NCBI GenBank assembly: GCA_020832925.1
Contig: JAJHRF010000002.1
Coordinates: 31,425-95,424, forward strand
Source of the DNA: Desulfurococcaceae archaeon
GTDB lineage: Archaea; Thermoproteota; Thermoprotei_A; Sulfolobales; Ignisphaeraceae
Length of the DNA: 64,000 bases
Direction of reading: 5' to 3'
Both the position numbers and the translations under genes were made by a program. How positions within the stretch are numbered: position 1 is the first letter of the stretch; every line of letters starts with the position of its first letter. Below the pieces are notes generated by a model that was given only the letters and a program-made list of their open reading frames with translations, was not told where the DNA came from and searched no databases. Of the stretch, positions 60,903-64,000 are shown in pieces.

Positions 60903-62438
60903 ATGATGTTTTCACGTAGAATAGTTATAGCAGTGGTTGTAGCTGTAATTGTAATCGCAATCGCTGTACCCTTAGTTATCACAAAATTGACGATATCGCA
61001 ACCTGTTCAGAAAGTACTTGTTGTTGGTACAACATATGATCCTAAGACCTTGGATCCTGCACAAGCATACGATATAGCTTCAGCTATAGTTATACAGAAC
61101 ATCTATGATACTCTTGTAGGCTATAAACCAGGTACATCAGAGCTTGCACCTAAGCTTGCTGAACGATGGGAATCGAATGAAAATGCTTCTGTATGGACTT
61201 TCTACCTGAGGAAAGGTGTGAAATTCCACGATGGTACAGAGCTTACAGCAGATATAGTGAATTACAGTATTGAAAGAGCTAAGAAGCTACAAGGACCTCC
61301 GGCATTTCTTTTAGATGTTATTGATAAAGTTGAGGTTGTCGATAAGTATACTGTGAGATTTGTACTTAAGCATCCCTTCTCACCATTCCCGGCACTCGCA
61401 GCTTTCACTATATTCTCTTCAGTACCGCCTAACGCAACAAATCTGGATGAGAAACCTATAGGTACAGGACCTTTCAAACTAGAATCGTGGAAGAAAGGAG
61501 AACAGGTTGTACTTGTAGCTAATAAGGATTACTGGAGAGGTCCTCCAAAGGTTGATAAAGTCATCATCAGGATATACCCAGATCCAACAACACTTAGAGT
61601 TGCTCTTGAGAAAGGCGAGATCGATATAGCTTTAGGTATACAACCTCAAGATATAGAGGCTTTATCGAAGAATCCAAATATCAAGATGGTTTCTATTGAT
61701 GGTGTTGTTATTGAGTGGCTCGGTATGAACCATAGAAGAGCTCCTTTCAACAACACCTTGTTTAGGAAAGCTATAAACTATGCCATAGACTACGACTACA
61801 TACTAAATATAGTTCTTAGAGGAACTGCTACAAGACTCTACGGACCGTTACCACCAGCAATCTTCGGCTACGATCCCGAGGTTGAGAAGTATGGGTATAG
61901 GTATAACCCTGAATTAGCTAAAAAACTTCTAGCAGAGGCTGGGTACCCAGAGGGTAGAGGTTTAAGAGAATTAGAGCTAATAATAAGTTCTGCTGAAAGA
62001 GCTGAGAGAAAAGATGTTGCAGCAGTAATTCAAAGAAACCTTAAAGAGATAGGTATAAACATTAGAATTGTAGATCTGGACTGGTCTAGTTTCTTAGATA
62101 GGTTATTCAACCACGATTTCGATATGTATATGGTTGACTGGTTCCCAGACTACGTAGATCCAGATGATTGGATAGTACCTCTATTTACAACATATGGTTT
62201 AGGTATTGATGGCTACAACAACACCGTTGTCGATGAGCTTGCACTTAAAGCTAGACAGTTAACAGAGCTTAACGAGAGAATAGCTCTATATAAACAGCTA
62301 CAGAAGATAATTGTTGAAGATGCTCCATGGGCTTTCCTCTACGTACCGAAGCTCTACGTCTTCATACAGAAAAATGTTGAAGGATTTATACTATACCCTG
62401 TATACTACATAGATTTCTACCCTGTCGAGAAGAAGTAA
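60903..62438 (+). CDS. ABC transporter solute-binding protein, family 5 (DppA/OppA type)
   Basis: 511 residues. A membrane-spanning signal (about 5-28) is followed by the family-5 pattern: TTYDPKTLDPAQAYD, YDTLVGYKPGTSELAPKLAERWE, WTFYLRKGVKFHDGTELTAD, GTGPFKLESWKKGEQVVLVANKDYW, RKAINYAIDYD and LLAEAGYPEGRG. It delivers di- or oligopeptides, or oligosaccharides, to the permeases encoded just downstream. Unlike the protein at 1-1998, it shows no C-terminal Pro-rich linker and membrane helix, so it is held by its N-terminal anchor. Confidence 0.92.
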   Translation: MMFSRRIVIAVVVAVIVIAIAVPLVITKLTISQPVQKVLVVGTTYDPKTLDPAQAYDIASAIVIQNIYDTLVGYKPGTSELAPKLAERWESNENASVWTFYLRKGVKFHDGTELTADIVNYSIERAKKLQGPPAFLLDVIDKVEVVDKYTVRFVLKHPFSPFPALAAFTIFSSVPPNATNLDEKPIGTGPFKLESWKKGEQVVLVANKDYWRGPPKVDKVIIRIYPDPTTLRVALEKGEIDIALGIQPQDIEALSKNPNIKMVSIDGVVIEWLGMNHRRAPFNNTLFRKAINYAIDYDYILNIVLRGTATRLYGPLPPAIFGYDPEVEKYGYRYNPELAKKLLAEAGYPEGRGLRELELIISSAERAERKDVAAVIQRNLKEIGINIRIVDLDWSSFLDRLFNHDFDMYMVDWFPDYVDPDDWIVPLFTTYGLGIDGYNNTVVDELALKARQLTELNERIALYKQLQKIIVEDAPWAFLYVPKLYVFIQKNVEGFILYPVYYIDFYPVEKK

Positions 62439-62450
62439 AGGAGTAAATCC

Positions 62451-63461
62451 ATGGCTAGAAATATAGCTCAATATATTTTTTATCGTTTAATTCAAGCGGT
62501 TTTCTCCATATTTGGTGTAATAGTTGTAGTATTCCTTCTATCAAGAGTATTACCGGGTAACCCAGCTATAGCGATTCTAGGACCTAAAGCAACACCTGAA
62601 AATATCGAGAAAGTGACAAGGGAATGGGGGCTAGATAAAAGTTACTTCGAACAATTCTTAATATATATCTCGCGTATACTGCAAGGCGATCTAGGAGATT
62701 CCTATGTAATGGGTTACAGCGTCGGAAGATTAATAGCTGAAAGACTTCCAGCTTCAATAGAGCTTGTAGTATTCGCGTTTGTGCTATCCCTTATCATCGG
62801 GATTCCTCTAGGTATTCTATCAGCTAGAAAACATGATACTAAAACTGATCTTATACTCTCGACGTTAGCAGTTATGGGATTCTCATTCCCTTCTCTATTA
62901 CTAGGTATCCTTCTACTCATATTCTTCGGCATAAACCTAGGTTTACCTGTTAGTGGTCGTATCGACCCTAGGTACTCTATAAACGTTTACACAGGGTTTA
63001 TTCTTCTCGATACACTTCTAAACGGAAATATCAATGCATTCTTAGATGCTTTTTCGAGAATCATACCCCCTGCTCTAACTCTTGCAATACCTCTTGCAGG
63101 ACTACTACTCAGACTTACCAGGAATAGCGTATTAGAGGTAATGATGCAGGATTTTGTTAGAACAGCTAAGATGAAGAAGCTCCCCGAGAACATAGTTATG
63201 TATAAACATATCCTTAGAAATGCGTTACTACCTATAATAACTATTGCAGGTCTTTACTTTGCAGTACTTGTTACAGGTGATATAGTTGTTGAAACGATCT
63301 TCGCTTGGCCGGGTCTTGGAAGACTTATATGGGAAGCTGTTTCGTTAAGAGATTACATGGTTATCCAGGGATCTGTGCTAGTTGTATCGATAATCTATAT
63401 TGTTGTTAATACTGTTGTTGATATACTGTACATGTACATAGACCCCAGGATCAGGGGGTAG
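62451..63461 (+). CDS. ABC transporter permease, DppB/OppB type
   Basis: 336 residues, six membrane helices. The N-terminal IFYRLIQAVFSIFGVIVVVFLLSRVLPGNPA is the DppB hallmark; the coupling (EAA-like) loop is RTAKMKKLPENIVMYKHILRNALLPI. It forms the pore with the DppC-type protein encoded 2 bases later. It starts 12 bases after the binding protein gene, with AAAGGAGTAA as the ribosome site. Confidence 0.93.
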   Translation: MARNIAQYIFYRLIQAVFSIFGVIVVVFLLSRVLPGNPAIAILGPKATPENIEKVTREWGLDKSYFEQFLIYISRILQGDLGDSYVMGYSVGRLIAERLPASIELVVFAFVLSLIIGIPLGILSARKHDTKTDLILSTLAVMGFSFPSLLLGILLLIFFGINLGLPVSGRIDPRYSINVYTGFILLDTLLNGNINAFLDAFSRIIPPALTLAIPLAGLLLRLTRNSVLEVMMQDFVRTAKMKKLPENIVMYKHILRNALLPIITIAGLYFAVLVTGDIVVETIFAWPGLGRLIWEAVSLRDYMVIQGSVLVVSIIYIVVNTVVDILYMYIDPRIRG

Positions 63462-63463
63462 TA

Positions 63464-64000
63464 ATGGTTAGCAGTAGGTTGAAAGTCTTAGAGGAAGTTC
63501 TAAGGATTAAGAGGGTGAGATATGGGATCTTCATCTTGTTATCGCTAGCTATTCTAAGTATCTTTGTAATTCTGTTCTCACCTTTTGAATACGATAGAAT
63601 ATCACCTAGAGTACATCTACCACCTCTCGCCGGCAGCGATACTTCATGGCCCCATATACTGGGTACAGATAACCTTGGGAGAGATGTTTTCACAAGAACT
63701 TTCTACGCATTTGCTCTAGATCTAGGATGCGCACTCGCTGTAGTGATTCTCTCTGGATCCATAGGTTTAGCTATAGGTATTGCCTCTAGCTATCTCGGGG
63801 GTGTAATCGATGCTGTACTTATGAGGATTATGGATATCGTGATAAGTATCCCCGGCTTCATGCTGGCTATAGCGATAGCAGCTGTTCTCGGGTCCAGCAT
63901 ATTCAACGCTATAATAGCTATAGCTATAGTCACAATCCCTGTGTATGCAAGGCTTGTACGAAGCGTTGTGCTGTCGGTTAAGGAGAGCCTTTTTGTATTA
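63464..64000 (+). CDS. ABC transporter permease, DppC/OppC type (3' end outside the window)
   Basis: The frame is open from ATG 63464 to the window edge (179 codons). It shows the first helix (YGIFILLSLAILSIFVILF), the DppC motif WPHILGTDNLGRDVFTRTFY, and SIPGFMLAIAIAAVLG in the core. It is the partner of the DppB-type permease, whose stop is 2 bases upstream. The coupling loop begins at the edge (YARLVRSVVLSVKE). ATPase genes would be expected beyond the window. Confidence 0.92.
   Translation, partial: MVSSRLKVLEEVLRIKRVRYGIFILLSLAILSIFVILFSPFEYDRISPRVHLPPLAGSDTSWPHILGTDNLGRDVFTRTFYAFALDLGCALAVVILSGSIGLAIGIASSYLGGVIDAVLMRIMDIVISIPGFMLAIAIAAVLGSSIFNAIIAIAIVTIPVYARLVRSVVLSVKESLFVL

Noticed and set aside
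1-64000. CRISPR arrays, tRNA and rRNA genes
   Set aside because: I looked through the longer intergenic stretches and saw no regularly spaced repeats, cloverleaf-like sequences or rRNA-like conserved blocks. A tRNAscan and CRISPR-finder run would settle this.

Overview
The window looks like chromosomal DNA from a heterotrophic, hyperthermophilic archaeon of the Thermoproteota (Crenarchaeota). The signs are AT-rich sequence, AGA/AGG arginine and ATA isoleucine codons, many TTG/GTG starts, BRE/TATA-type promoters often only about 27-30 bases before the start codon (leaderless mRNAs), GGTG-type ribosome sites, a GHMP-type shikimate kinase, split transketolase, class I DhnA-type aldolase, archaeal CobY, CbiZ and CobZ, and a tungstate-type ABC transporter. 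An Ignisphaera-like member of the Desulfurococcales is my best guess, but this is inference and not an identification.

Layout. 1-5.1 kb: the end of a family-5 (oligopeptide/oligosaccharide) ABC solute-binding protein gene, an intracellular GH2 beta-glucuronidase and a divergent PfkB sugar kinase. 5.1-5.6 kb: IS607-derived debris, including a 255-base internally deleted element. 6-11 kb: sugar-metabolism genes (a cupin isomerase-like protein, two TIM-barrel isomerase/epimerases and a Gfo/Idh/MocA dehydrogenase). 11.9-22.6 kb: a compact eleven-gene aromatic amino acid operon running from split transketolase through DAHP synthase and all shikimate steps to chorismate mutase-prephenate dehydrogenase and prephenate dehydratase. 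24.1-40.6 kb: a large corrinoid-salvage region. It holds a BtuF-like protein, CobT, a CbiZ-CobZ fusion, CobY, CobD, CobS, CbiB, a SerK-like free amino acid kinase, two PP-loop ATPases, an ECF transporter (S, A, T, second A), a GHMP kinase, cobalamin adenosyltransferase and the adenosylcobalamin-dependent ribonucleotide reductase. 41-44 kb: an esterase, fructose-bisphosphate aldolase and PfkB kinase. 44-46.3 kb: feoAB behind a perfect 16-base palindrome. 46.4-51 kb: an acidic coiled-coil protein, a thioredoxin reductase-like flavoprotein, a phosphoesterase, a broken MFS transporter gene and a ZIP metal transporter. 51-54.3 kb: a PfkB kinase and a GH3 beta-glucosidase. 54.4-58.6 kb: a TupABC tungstate transporter split by an IS607 element in which both genes are broken. 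58.7-60.6 kb: uncharacterised genes. 60.9-64 kb: an Opp/Dpp-type ABC transporter running off the window.

How the genes fit together. Glycosides are probably imported by family-5 ABC transporters and cut inside the cell by the GH2 and GH3 enzymes, neither of which has a signal peptide; PfkB kinases then phosphorylate the sugars. No corrin-ring genes are visible, so the cobamide region appears to scavenge corrinoids, strip and rebuild the lower ligand, adenosylate the product and supply ribonucleotide reductase, which lies directly downstream of the adenosyltransferase.

The strongest points for a second look are these. The corrinoid region contains a SerK homologue that could be the missing threonine/serine kinase, beside two adjacent PP-loop enzymes. 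The full but doubly inactivated IS607 at 55.7-57.7 kb has a mini-derivative at 5.3-5.6 kb that keeps both ends, a TATA box and the tnpB 3' end. The MFS pseudogene carries an IS200/IS605-like hairpin scar. The chorismate mutase-prephenate dehydrogenase has no canonical start codon. FeoAB has a DtxR-type operator. The thioredoxin reductase-like protein lacks the usual NADPH-binding motif.
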